Source: Pseudomonas bubulae
GTDB lineage: Bacteria > Pseudomonadota > Gammaproteobacteria > Pseudomonadales > Pseudomonadaceae
DNA length: 64,000 nucleotides
NCBI RefSeq assembly: GCF_037023725.1
Contig: NZ_CP146077.1
Coordinates: 3,199,001 to 3,263,000 of the forward strand
Direction of reading: 5' to 3'
Shown: piece after piece, positions 54,372 to 62,533 of the stretch
Numbering within the stretch: position 1 is the stretch's first letter
Layout: each line of letters begins with the position of its first letter
The notes under the pieces: model-generated
The model's database searches: none
Told to the model about the DNA's origin: nothing
Seen by the model: only the letters and a program-made list of their open reading frames with translations
Program-made: the position numbers and the translations under genes

Positions 54372-55529
54372 TCAGAAATACTTGAGCCAGGTGATATCCC
54401 GCCGGCGGGCTTTCAAGTTGGCGAACCAGCGCACCGGCAAATACAACGAAATGGCCAGCAGCACGGCCGTTAACCACACCGCCCCGATACTGTCGAAACC
54501 GAAATAGTTGCCCTGATTCAAGCCAAACAGGGCAACACTGGCCAGGTACAGCACTTTGAGTGCATACAGATGCAACAGATAGAAAAACATCGGGGCTGCG
54601 CCAAACACGGCCAGGGTGCTGATCCACTTGCGTTGTTGTGCCCGCTCAAACGTCAGCAACAGCAACAGGCCCACACCCAGGGTCAAGGCGAGAAACAACA
54701 GCGAAGGCGGGTATTTAGTGATATTGAAAAAACTCATCACGCTGTGCATGGCGGAGTCATGGCTTGCCCAGGGGGCTTCGCCATAGCCATTGAACAAACG
54801 CAGCAGCATAAAGCCGAGCAGGGCGCCACTGCCCGCCAGCAACAGATAGCGCTGGCGCAAGGCTGGTGGGGTGGAGCGGGTGAACCAGGGGCCCAGGCAA
54901 TAACCCAGAGCAATCACGCCGATCCACGGCAACACCGGATAGGACGTGCGCATGCGTAAGCTGTCGCCCACTTCAATCCAGCCGCGATCATGCAAAATCG
55001 CCCAGGGCACATGCATCATCGACCCCGCCGCAAAATGCAGGTTATCCAGCAGATTGTGTCCGGCGATGATTCCCAGGCCAAGTATCAGCAAAACCGGGCG
55101 TGGCAGCCACACCAGGGCGGCAAGGGCGATCATGCTGACGCCAATGGCCCAGATGACCTGCATGTAGATCACCGACGGCGGCAACTGGAAAGTCCAGGCG
55201 AAGTTGACCAGAGTGAACTCCAGCAGCACCAGAAACAGCCCGCGCTTGAACAGGAACGCCGAAACATCGCGTTTGCCCTGATACTTTTCGCCATACAGAT
55301 ACGCCGACAGGCCGGTCAGCAAGACAAATACCGGCGCACACAGATGGGCCAGGGTACGGCTGAAGAACAGTGCAGGGTCGGTGATCTCGATATTCATCGG
55401 GTCGGCTACTTGCCGGTGCAGGAAGAATGTCTCGCGCACGTGGTCCAGCAGCATAAAGAGGATAACCAGGCCCCGCAGGGCATCGATGGACAGCAGGCGC
55501 TGATTCAAGGGGGGAGTAGGGAGGGTCAT
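54372..55529 (-). CDS. DUF1624 / HGSNAT-like membrane acyltransferase
   Basis: Polytopic inner-membrane protein of 385 aa with about ten helices. Begins RLLSIDALRGLVILFMLLDHVRE, the signature of the DUF1624 (heparan-alpha-glucosaminide N-acetyltransferase-like) family with the conserved Asp/Arg/His. Substrate not known. Its promoter region has a perfect 12-bp-arm inverted repeat. Convergent features none; downstream lies the cobalamin riboswitch of the next operon on the same strand. Confidence 0.85.
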   Translation of the reverse strand: MTLPTPPLNQRLLSIDALRGLVILFMLLDHVRETFFLHRQVADPMNIEITDPALFFSRTLAHLCAPVFVLLTGLSAYLYGEKYQGKRDVSAFLFKRGLFLVLLEFTLVNFAWTFQLPPSVIYMQVIWAIGVSMIALAALVWLPRPVLLILGLGIIAGHNLLDNLHFAAGSMMHVPWAILHDRGWIEVGDSLRMRTSYPVLPWIGVIALGYCLGPWFTRSTPPALRQRYLLLAGSGALLGFMLLRLFNGYGEAPWASHDSAMHSVMSFFNITKYPPSLLFLALTLGVGLLLLLTFERAQQRKWISTLAVFGAAPMFFYLLHLYALKVLYLASVALFGLNQGNYFGFDSIGAVWLTAVLLAISLYLPVRWFANLKARRRDITWLKYF

Positions 55530-55546
55530 TGAAGGGTCGCTGGCAA

Positions 55547-55584
55547 GGGAATGTTATAAAGTACTGATACTGTATAACATTCCC
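55547..55584. promoter_or_regulatory. long operator palindrome upstream of DUF1624 gene
   Basis: GGGAATGTTATA (55547-55558) and TATAACATTCCC (55573-55584) form a perfect 12-bp inverted repeat with a 14-bp centre, 18 bp upstream of the ATG. The arms include TATA-like -10 sequences. The length and symmetry suggest a TetR-type or two-dimer site; it is also between the stop of the MFS gene and this gene, so a stem-loop role is possible. Confidence 0.6.
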
Positions 55585-55631
55585 TGTTTCGCTGTCACCC
55601 CTTTGAGAAACACTCTCAAAGCTGGATATGT

Positions 55632-56930
55632 CTAGCGCAGCACTTTCACCCAGGCCATCAGCAATGCCGAAGACAGCACCCCGGCCGTCATAAAGATATA
55701 CGCCGCCCCCGGATTGCCGGTAAGGCCGATCAGGTAGCCCACGATCCAGGAGCCGACAAAGGCCCCCAGAGCGCCACAGGCATTGATCAGGCCAATGGCT
55801 CCGCCGAACACGTTCGAAGGAATAATCTCCGGTATCAGTGCGAAAAAAGGCCCATAAGGTGCGTAAAGTGCAGCACCGGCAATAGTCAGCAAAGCAAACG
55901 ACAACCAGAAATGTGAAGACCCTAGCAGGAACGAGCAGAAGAAGGCCAGCGCCCCCAAGGCCAGCAGCGGCCAGATGAAGGGTTTGCGCTGCTGGGTTTT
56001 GTCCGAAGCCCAGGACACAGCCAGCATCGTCGCTACCGCTGCGACATAAGGAACTGCGCTTAGCCAGCCAACTGTCACGATGTCCGCCGCCGCTGCCTGT
56101 TTGATAATGCTCGGCAGCCACATGATAAAACCGTACACGCCAATGCTCCACAGCGCATGCACACAGCACAACTGGATCACCACAGGGCTGGTAAACGCCT
56201 GACGGTAATTGCGCACTTGTTGCATGCCTTTCTGTTCATCAGCCAGGGTCGCCGCCAGTCGGGCTTTTTCCTGTGGCGTCAACCAGTTCACCTGTTCAGG
56301 CCTGTCTCGCGCCATGCGCCACCAGACGAAGGCCCAGAGCACCGCTGGCGCGCCTTCAATGATGAACATTTCGCGCCAGCCCCAGGCCTGGATCAGGTAG
56401 CCGGACAGTACCGACATCCACAATACGGTCACCGGGTTGCCCAGCACCAGGAAGGTATTGGCCCGCGAGCGCTCTTTGCGGGTGAACCAGTTGCTGATGA
56501 AAATCAGCATGGCCGGCATCACGGCCGCTTCGACAATGCCCAGGGAAACCCGAATAAACATCAGCATCGGGATATTGGTCACCAACCCCGTGGCCATGGC
56601 GCAAAAGCCCCACAGGATCAGGCTCCAGAACACCAGTTTGCGCACGCTGTACTTCTGCGCGTAGATCGCCCCCGGTACCTGGAAGAAAAAGTAACCGAGA
56701 AAAAACAGCGCACCGATCAGCGAGGACATGCCCTTGGTGATGCCCAGGTCCTGCTCGATGCCCGCCGCACTGGCAAAGCCGTAGTTGGCCCGGTCCAGGT
56801 AGGCCAGGCTGTAAGTAATGAATATCAGCGGGATCAGATACAGCCAGCGTTTGGTCGCGAAGCCCTGGGTCTTGACCTGCGCACTGCCGATCTCGCTCAA
56901 GGGCAGTGCTGGTTCTTTAAGCGTGCTCAT
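55632..56930 (-). CDS. MFS transporter, anion:cation symporter family (sugar acid)
   Basis: Twelve-helix ACS-family importer of 432 aa (IFITYSLAYLDRANYGFASA in helix 1; GIVEAAVMPAMLIFISNWF in helix 4). The ATG at 56930 follows AAGGAAC. It is 34 bp downstream of an SDR of the gluconate 5-dehydrogenase/KduD type, so it probably imports the sugar acid that the SDR oxidises or reduces. Confidence 0.88.
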   Translation of the reverse strand: MSTLKEPALPLSEIGSAQVKTQGFATKRWLYLIPLIFITYSLAYLDRANYGFASAAGIEQDLGITKGMSSLIGALFFLGYFFFQVPGAIYAQKYSVRKLVFWSLILWGFCAMATGLVTNIPMLMFIRVSLGIVEAAVMPAMLIFISNWFTRKERSRANTFLVLGNPVTVLWMSVLSGYLIQAWGWREMFIIEGAPAVLWAFVWWRMARDRPEQVNWLTPQEKARLAATLADEQKGMQQVRNYRQAFTSPVVIQLCCVHALWSIGVYGFIMWLPSIIKQAAAADIVTVGWLSAVPYVAAVATMLAVSWASDKTQQRKPFIWPLLALGALAFFCSFLLGSSHFWLSFALLTIAGAALYAPYGPFFALIPEIIPSNVFGGAIGLINACGALGAFVGSWIVGYLIGLTGNPGAAYIFMTAGVLSSALLMAWVKVLR

Positions 56931-56964
56931 GGGGTGTTCCTTGTTATTGTTTTTCAGGTGCGGG

Positions 56965-57738
56965 TCAAACAACGCTGGTCAGGCCCCCGTCCACAAACAG
57001 GGTTTGCCCGTTGATAAAGTCCGAAGCCGGCGAAGCCAGGAACACCGCGGCTCCGCACAGCTCATCAACCCGGCCCCAGCGGCCAGCCGGGGTGCGCTTG
57101 CACAGCCACTCGGAAAACTCCTGGTTATCGACCAGGGCGCGATTCATTTCGGTGGCAAAATAGCCCGGGGCCAGGCCATTGGCCTGGATGCCATGCCGTG
57201 CCCACTCGGCGCACATGCCTTTGGTGAGCATCTTCACTGCGCCTTTGGAGGCGGCATAAGGGGCGATGGTCGGGCGTGCCAGCTGGCTTTGCACCGAGCA
57301 GATATTGATGATCTTGCCGCGACCGCGGGCGATCATGTGCCGCGCAACAGCTTGGGAAACATGGAACACACCGTCCAGGTTGGTGCGCATCACGTCGTGC
57401 CAGTCGCTGGCGCTGAAGTCCTCCAGTGGCGCACGACGCTGGATGCCGGCGTTGTTGACCAGAATATCGATGGCCCCGACATCGCTCTCAAAGGTGTTGA
57501 TCGCGGCTAGCAATTGCTCGCGGTCGGTCACATCGAAGGCCACGGATTCAGCCTTCAGCCCTTCGTCGCGCAGTTGAGCGGCCACGGCACGAGATTTATC
57601 GATATTGCGAGTGTTGATCACCACCGTTGCGCCAGCTGCGCCCAGGCCGCGGGCCAGTTCAAGCCCGATACCCTGGCCTGATCCGGTGATCAGGGCCCGA
57701 CGCCCCTCAAGCTTGAAGCTGTTGATATTGAATGACAT
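56965..57738 (-). CDS. SDR oxidoreductase, gluconate 5-dehydrogenase / KduD type
   Basis: Cytoplasmic NAD(P)-dependent short-chain dehydrogenase of 257 aa. Cofactor motif TGSGQGIGLELA (18-29), NNAG, and catalytic Ser (CSVQS), Tyr-x-x-x-Lys (YAASK), with the C-terminal FINGQTLFVDGG. Closest recognisable group is gluconate 5-dehydrogenase (IdnO/Gno) or 2-deoxy-gluconate 3-dehydrogenase. First gene of a two-gene unit with the MFS transporter. ATG at 57738 has GGAGAAC upstream. Confidence 0.88.
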   Translation of the reverse strand: MSFNINSFKLEGRRALITGSGQGIGLELARGLGAAGATVVINTRNIDKSRAVAAQLRDEGLKAESVAFDVTDREQLLAAINTFESDVGAIDILVNNAGIQRRAPLEDFSASDWHDVMRTNLDGVFHVSQAVARHMIARGRGKIINICSVQSQLARPTIAPYAASKGAVKMLTKGMCAEWARHGIQANGLAPGYFATEMNRALVDNQEFSEWLCKRTPAGRWGRVDELCGAAVFLASPASDFINGQTLFVDGGLTSVV

Positions 57739-57838
57739 GCTGTTCTCCACAAATGGCCGTTTATTATTTTCAGCGGCCTTGTGGTTACTTCACCTCAAGC
57801 TATAAGTGCAGTCCAATCGTCATTGCTGATCTCGTGAT

Positions 57839-57861
57839 CAATATTCTTGATTAAGATATTG
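57839..57861. promoter_or_regulatory. imperfect palindrome between SDR and RcnB-like genes
   Basis: CAATATTCTT and AAGATATTG around GATT form an imperfect inverted repeat in the 182-bp divergent gap; GATCTCGTGATC lies next to it (57828-57839). Either may be a regulator site for the sugar-acid unit. Confidence 0.4.
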
Positions 57862-57920
57862 GAACGTACTGCAGTGAGGGCTTGTCCATAAAGCCTGTAC
57901 TCCCATACGTTGAGGTGAAC

Positions 57921-58256
57921 ATGCGCAGCTTGATTTCTGCATCAATAATGGCCGGTCTTTTGTGCGCCATGCCTTACGCAGCACAGGCTGATGACGACAA
58001 ACCCGGGGACTGCAAGCCGGGGCAGATACTGGCTGAGTCCATGGACCTGAGCAGTTGCTATGGCAACGGCGACAAGGCGCCTGATCAATTCATCCGGGAC
58101 GCGGAGGCGATCAAGGACTGGCACGCCCGGGGCCTGCCAAAACCTGATGAACATGAACAGTGGGTGCAAATCAGCGGCCACTATGTGCTGGTCAATCGCG
58201 TCAATGCGGTAATCAAGGAGATCCGCACCAAAGACGCCAGAGTCCTGAGTAAATAA
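57921..58256 (+). CDS. RcnB-like periplasmic protein
   Basis: Small exported protein of 111 aa with signal peptide (1-21, ending AQA) and the RcnB-type C-terminal motif, here DWHARGLPKPDEHEQWVQISGHYVLV. E. coli RcnB tunes nickel/cobalt efflux. Two Cys (CKPGQ, SSCYGNG) occur in the middle. ATG has GAGGTGAAC upstream. No nickel exporter gene lies next to it. Confidence 0.8.
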   Translation: MRSLISASIMAGLLCAMPYAAQADDDKPGDCKPGQILAESMDLSSCYGNGDKAPDQFIRDAEAIKDWHARGLPKPDEHEQWVQISGHYVLVNRVNAVIKEIRTKDARVLSK

Positions 58257-58309
58257 CGGCTGGATCCCGGACCAGTCAGCTCCCACCGATTGCGCTGCTG
58301 GCAATCAGG

Positions 58310-58332
58310 GTGGGAGCGAGCTTGCTCGCGAT
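58310..58332. repeat. single REP element
   Basis: GTGGGAGCGAGCTTGCTCGCGA, the same core as in the REPINs near 39.1, 44.1 and 45.6 kb, without an inverted partner of full length (only AGCTCCCAC at 58279-58287). Confidence 0.75.
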
Positions 58333-58351
58333 GATGTCACGCCGATCAGCT

Positions 58352-58855
58352 TTAACCCGCAGCGCGGCCATGGGCTGCCGTGGCCAGTTGCCCGGTGTCG
58401 ACCCGTACGAAAATCGAATCGCCCACCGCCGTCAGCACATCCCCGGCATAGACCTCGCATAAAATCCGCGTTTTACGCCCCACGTCGCCTTCCACCCGGG
58501 CCCGCAAGGTCAGCGGCACGCCCATGGGCGTCGGTTTGATAAATTTGATTCCCAGGTTGCCCGTGACGCAATTGATCCGCGGCAGGCTGGCCGCATCGCG
58601 CTGCTCCATGCGGTAGTGATAAGCCATGGCCGTCCAGTTCGAATGGCAGTCCACCAGCATGGCGATCATGCCGCCGTATACCAGTTCGGGCCAACCGCAA
58701 TATTTGGGGTCCGGCAGGTGTTTGGCAATCACATGCACACCGTCTTCGTGCCAGTAACTCTTGATATGCAAGCCGTGAGGGTTGTGGCTGCCGCAGCCAT
58801 AACAGACTCCATCGGGGGCGGCGCTGTCTTGCAGAGAGGTCGTTAGCCGGGACAT
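58352..58855 (-). CDS. hotdog-fold thioesterase (PaaI/4HBT family)
   Basis: Probable acyl-CoA thioesterase of 167 aa. The hotdog core is seen with the active-site loop WPELVYGGMIAMLVDCHSNW, and a Cys/Gly-rich N-terminus (CYGCGSHNPHG) that is common in a PaaI subgroup. It is the last gene of the GntP/acyl-CoA ligase/MaoC unit, 77 bp after the MaoC gene. Specificity unknown. Confidence 0.85.
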   Translation of the reverse strand: MSRLTTSLQDSAAPDGVCYGCGSHNPHGLHIKSYWHEDGVHVIAKHLPDPKYCGWPELVYGGMIAMLVDCHSNWTAMAYHYRMEQRDAASLPRINCVTGNLGIKFIKPTPMGVPLTLRARVEGDVGRKTRILCEVYAGDVLTAVGDSIFVRVDTGQLATAAHGRAAG

Positions 58856-58932
58856 ATCATATTCATCCTCAAGGACCCGCCGACTTGTCGTGGCGGGCAA
58901 TGTTCACAGCCAGCCGGGCTGTTGGAAAAGGT

Positions 58933-59379
58933 CTAAACCGGCGTCCGATTGCTGAGCAAAATCTTGCCGCTGGCCTCGGCAATCTGCTCGCCGCGCTGGT
59001 TGCTGCAATAGCCGCTGAGTATCGCAATACCGCCATTGCTGCGGGGTTTGTCGAGGGTTTCGGTAATGGTCCATTCGACACTCAGGGTGTCGCCTGCAAA
59101 CACCGGAGCGATAAACCGGCAGTTATGCTCAAGGTAGGCCACGGCGGTGCCGTAGAAGTACATGCCGATGGAAGCAGACATGAAGGCGCTGGTCATTGGC
59201 CCATGCAGGATCGGTCGACCGAAACGGCTGCTGGCACAAAATTGGGCATCGCTGTGCAACGGGTTGAAGTCACCAAACATGCCGCAGGCACGGCTGATGT
59301 GTGACGCATCGATGGTCAGCGACTGGCCAAACGTTTCGCCCCGGGTAATTTCGTCGAAAGCCTTTCCTAGAAAATTCAT
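58933..59379 (-). CDS. MaoC-like (R)-hydratase/dehydratase
   Basis: Hotdog-fold enoyl-CoA hydratase-type protein of 148 aa. The hydratase 2 motif is present: FGDFNPLHSDAQFCASSRFGRPILHG (Asp and His catalytic). Start overlaps the acyl-CoA ligase stop (ATGA). It would hydrate an enoyl-CoA or dehydrate an (R)-3-hydroxyacyl-CoA made by the ligase. Confidence 0.9.
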   Translation of the reverse strand: MNFLGKAFDEITRGETFGQSLTIDASHISRACGMFGDFNPLHSDAQFCASSRFGRPILHGPMTSAFMSASIGMYFYGTAVAYLEHNCRFIAPVFAGDTLSVEWTITETLDKPRSNGGIAILSGYCSNQRGEQIAEASGKILLSNRTPV

Positions 59380-61013
59380 GCTTGCAGCTCCATCGCAGTA
59401 CGTTGTTCTTCCAGTTCGCGCAGGGCCTTGCGAATGATTTTGCCCGTCGTGGTCATGGGCAGTTCGTCGAGGAATTCAATTTCACGGGGGTACTCATGGG
59501 CCGCCAGTTGTGCGCGAACATGCGCCTGCAGCTCGCGTATGGTGTTGTTGCTGGCGGCGTAGCCGTGGTTGAGGACGACAAACGCCTTGACCACCTCGGT
59601 ACGAATCGGATCTTTCTTGCCGATAGCCGCCGCCATTTTCACCGCCGGATGCTTGATCAGGCAGTCTTCGATGGGGGTCGGTCCGATGCGATAGCCTGCG
59701 CTGGTGATGACGTCATCGTTGCGTCCAAGGAAGAAGATATAGCCATCCTCATCCATCGAGCCCTTGTCGCCCGTCACCAGCCAGCCGTTGAGGTATTTCT
59801 CGGCAGTGGCCTGGCTGTTTTCCCAATAGCGCAGCATCTGGCTGCCGTTGGGCGTGGCCACGGCAATATGCCCTGAACCACCTGTGGGCACGGGCACGCC
59901 ATAGTCGTCGACGATGGCCACGTCAAACCCCTCGACCGCGCGGCCAATGGCATGGGGGCGGTAGATCCCCTGGCTGGCGCAGGAGGACACCACCAGATTG
60001 CATTCGGTCTGGCCATAAAATTCATTGATGCGCACGCCCAGCGCCTGGTCGCCCCAGGCCAGCAGTTCATCACCCAGTGACTCGCCACCACTGGCAACCG
60101 ACCGCAGCGCGAGATGCCAGCGCTGTTGCGGGTTTTCGACAGGGCGTAACAGCTTGAGGGCGGTGGGCGGGAAGAAGACATTTTTAATCTGCAATGCTTC
60201 AATCAGGGCAAATACGTCTTCAGGTACAAACTTGTCAGCGCGGTGGGCCACCACCGGCACGCCGTGATACCAGGCAGGTAGCAGCACATCGAGCAACCCG
60301 CCAATCCATGCCCAGTCTGCCGGGGTCCACATCCGGTCACCGGGCTGGGGGAAGTCGTCGTGTGAACTGCGCACGCCGGGCAAATGCCCGAGCAACACGC
60401 GATGGGCATGCAAAGCGCCTTTAGGATGGCCGGTGGTGCCGGAGGTGTAGATGATCAGTGCCGGATCCTCGGCCGCCGTATCGAGGGTCTCGAACTGGTC
60501 ACTGTGGCACTGCAGTTGCTCATGGTAATCAAGCACGTCATTACGATGCGCGGGTGCATCGATAACGTAGCACAGCTGTAAGTGGGCAAGGCCGGCACGA
60601 ATTCCGTCGATCTTCTGCAGGCCGCTGGCGTCGGTGATCAGCGCACGCATTGAACAGTTCGAAGCGCGATGTTCGATGGCGTCCGCACCGAACAGCTTGA
60701 ACAGCGGAACCGCAATGGCGCCCAGCTTGTACAGCGCGATATGGGCGGTGCCGGCCTCCAGGCCTTGAGGGAGCATGATCCCGACCCTGTCACCTGCGTT
60801 GATACCTTGTGCGCGCAAACTGTTGGCCAGGCGGTTGGCCTGTTGTTGCAAGGCCAAAAAGCTGTGGTATTGAACCGTGCCATCGGCATTTTTCTGGATG
60901 ATCGCAATGCGTTCGGGGTCGTCAGTCCAGCGGTCACAGCAAGCCCGGGCAATATTGAAACGCTGCGAAGCATCCCGTTGCGGGTCGCTGGGAGAGAGAG
61001 GTGCCGTGTTCAT
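59376..61013 (-). CDS. acyl-CoA synthetase (AMP-forming)
   Basis: ANL-superfamily ligase of 545 aa that activates a carboxylic acid to its CoA thioester. Motifs: LIIYTSGTTGHPKGALHAH (P-loop), FYGQTECN, TGDKGSMDEDGYIFFLGRNDD, and the C-terminal catalytic Lys in TTTGKIIRKALR. Acetyl/propionyl- or medium-chain acid:CoA ligase-like. Start at 61013 with AAGGAC upstream. Between a GntP-family permease and MaoC, which suggests a small hydroxy or branched acid as substrate. Confidence 0.9.
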   Translation of the reverse strand: MNTAPLSPSDPQRDASQRFNIARACCDRWTDDPERIAIIQKNADGTVQYHSFLALQQQANRLANSLRAQGINAGDRVGIMLPQGLEAGTAHIALYKLGAIAVPLFKLFGADAIEHRASNCSMRALITDASGLQKIDGIRAGLAHLQLCYVIDAPAHRNDVLDYHEQLQCHSDQFETLDTAAEDPALIIYTSGTTGHPKGALHAHRVLLGHLPGVRSSHDDFPQPGDRMWTPADWAWIGGLLDVLLPAWYHGVPVVAHRADKFVPEDVFALIEALQIKNVFFPPTALKLLRPVENPQQRWHLALRSVASGGESLGDELLAWGDQALGVRINEFYGQTECNLVVSSCASQGIYRPHAIGRAVEGFDVAIVDDYGVPVPTGGSGHIAVATPNGSQMLRYWENSQATAEKYLNGWLVTGDKGSMDEDGYIFFLGRNDDVITSAGYRIGPTPIEDCLIKHPAVKMAAAIGKKDPIRTEVVKAFVVLNHGYAASNNTIRELQAHVRAQLAAHEYPREIEFLDELPMTTTGKIIRKALRELEEQRTAMELQA

Positions 61014-61042
61014 GGTCGAGTCCTTGTTGTTATGCGCCATGG

Positions 61043-62428
61043 TCAGAAGCTGCCGAACGTTGAACCCAGCACCATGACCACCAGCAAGGCGGTCATGGGC
61101 ACAACGGTCGTCATCATGAAAATTTGCGGGTAGGACTGGCGGTGCGTAAGGTTACAAATTGCCAGTAAGGTGATCACCGCGCCCGAGTGGGGCAGGGTGT
61201 CCAGGCCGCCGGCAGCAATGGTAGCGACCCGGTGAAACAGGTCGGGGCTGATGCCCGCGGCTTCGATCATGCGCAGATAGTCTGCGCCCAGGGTGCGGAA
61301 GGCGATGCTCAGGCCTCCGGACGAGGAGCCGGTAATGCCTGCCAGCACGTTCATGCTGAGCACGGCCGAAATCAGCGGATGCTCCGGCGAGACATTGAGG
61401 ATGGTGTCCTTGATCAGCGCAAATCCGGCCATACCGGCGATCACCGCGCCATAGGCCACTTCCGAAGCTGTGTTGAAGATCGGCAGCAGGGCGCCGATGG
61501 TGCCCTTGTTGAGGGTGACCGTCAGGTTGTCCCAGCGGCGCCAGTTGAGCAGGATCACAAATACGATTGCGCACATCAGGGCCAACAGCACGGACCACAG
61601 CCCTATGACGCTCACCGGGTCGATATTGCCAAAGCGCTCTTCACGCAAAACGCTGAGGTCCAGGGCAGGCAGGATCCAGTAGCTGAACGCCGCGTTCAGG
61701 CCGATCACCACGATTATCGGCAGCAGGGCTACGAGCAGTCCGGGTTTTTTTATGCTGGCATTCGACGCAATTTCGTCGTCATGGGGGCCGTAGCCTTCAC
61801 CCTTGGCCATGGCCTTGCGGGCTCGCGATTGCAGCATCCAGCTGCCCATCCACAGCATGACGATCGACGCGATGATGCCCAGGCCCGGGGCGGCGAAGGT
61901 GGTGGTGCCCAGATAAGCCGTGGGAATCGAGTTCTGTATCGACGGTGCGCCAGGCAGCGCGGTCATGGTGAAGGTAAAGGCCCCCAGCGCGATGGCCGCT
62001 GGCATATAGCGTTTTGGCGTGCCGGACTCACGAAAAATTGCCGCCCCGATCGGGTATACGGCAAAGGCCACCACAAACAGCGATACGCCACCGTAGGTCA
62101 ACAGCGCACAGGCCAGCACTACGGTGAGAATTGCATGGCGATGGCCGAGTTTGCGCATAAACCAGTCAGCGATGGTATGCGCTGCTCCGGAGTCGGCGAC
62201 CAGCTTGCCGAACAGGGCACCGAGTATGAACAGGGGGAAAAACTTGATCACATAGAGCCCCAGCTCCTTCATGAACAGCTGGGTAAAGGTGGGCATGATA
62301 TCTGCGGCTGCCCCGCTGAGAAGAACGGCCAGCGCGGCCATCAACGGCGCCAGGATCAAAACCGTCACGCCCCGGTAGGCGAAAAACATCAACAACAGAA
62401 GGGATATCAGTATCGCCATCGTGCTCAT
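61043..62428 (-). CDS. GntP-family carboxylate permease
   Basis: Inner-membrane H+ symporter of 461 aa with about twelve to fourteen helices. The first helices read LLLLMFFAYRGVTVLILAPL, and the pore region ALPGAPSIQNSIPTAYLGTT and GITGSSSGGLSIAF carry the family's Gly/Ser/Pro-rich hairpins. GntP relatives take up gluconate or 3-hydroxybutyrate-type acids. It heads the operon, 29 bp before the ligase gene. Confidence 0.9.
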   Translation of the reverse strand: MSTMAILISLLLLMFFAYRGVTVLILAPLMAALAVLLSGAAADIMPTFTQLFMKELGLYVIKFFPLFILGALFGKLVADSGAAHTIADWFMRKLGHRHAILTVVLACALLTYGGVSLFVVAFAVYPIGAAIFRESGTPKRYMPAAIALGAFTFTMTALPGAPSIQNSIPTAYLGTTTFAAPGLGIIASIVMLWMGSWMLQSRARKAMAKGEGYGPHDDEIASNASIKKPGLLVALLPIIVVIGLNAAFSYWILPALDLSVLREERFGNIDPVSVIGLWSVLLALMCAIVFVILLNWRRWDNLTVTLNKGTIGALLPIFNTASEVAYGAVIAGMAGFALIKDTILNVSPEHPLISAVLSMNVLAGITGSSSGGLSIAFRTLGADYLRMIEAAGISPDLFHRVATIAAGGLDTLPHSGAVITLLAICNLTHRQSYPQIFMMTTVVPMTALLVVMVLGSTFGSF

Positions 62429-62475
62429 GGGTGGCTCTCTTATAATTATTGTTTTGGCTTGTTTTTGTGCTTACG

Positions 62476-62491
62476 TTTACGTTTGCGTCAA
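62476..62491. promoter_or_regulatory. MerR/LiuR-like palindromic site upstream of GntP gene
   Basis: On the minus strand TTGACGCAAACGTAAA, an imperfect palindrome of the ACG..CGT type, close to operators of MerR-family regulators of acyl-CoA and branched-chain catabolism (LiuR type). It lies 48-63 bp upstream of the permease ATG. Confidence 0.4.
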
Positions 62492-62533
62492 CCTAGAGCA
62501 CGTATGCGACCCTGTCAACCTTGCCCCCTGTAT

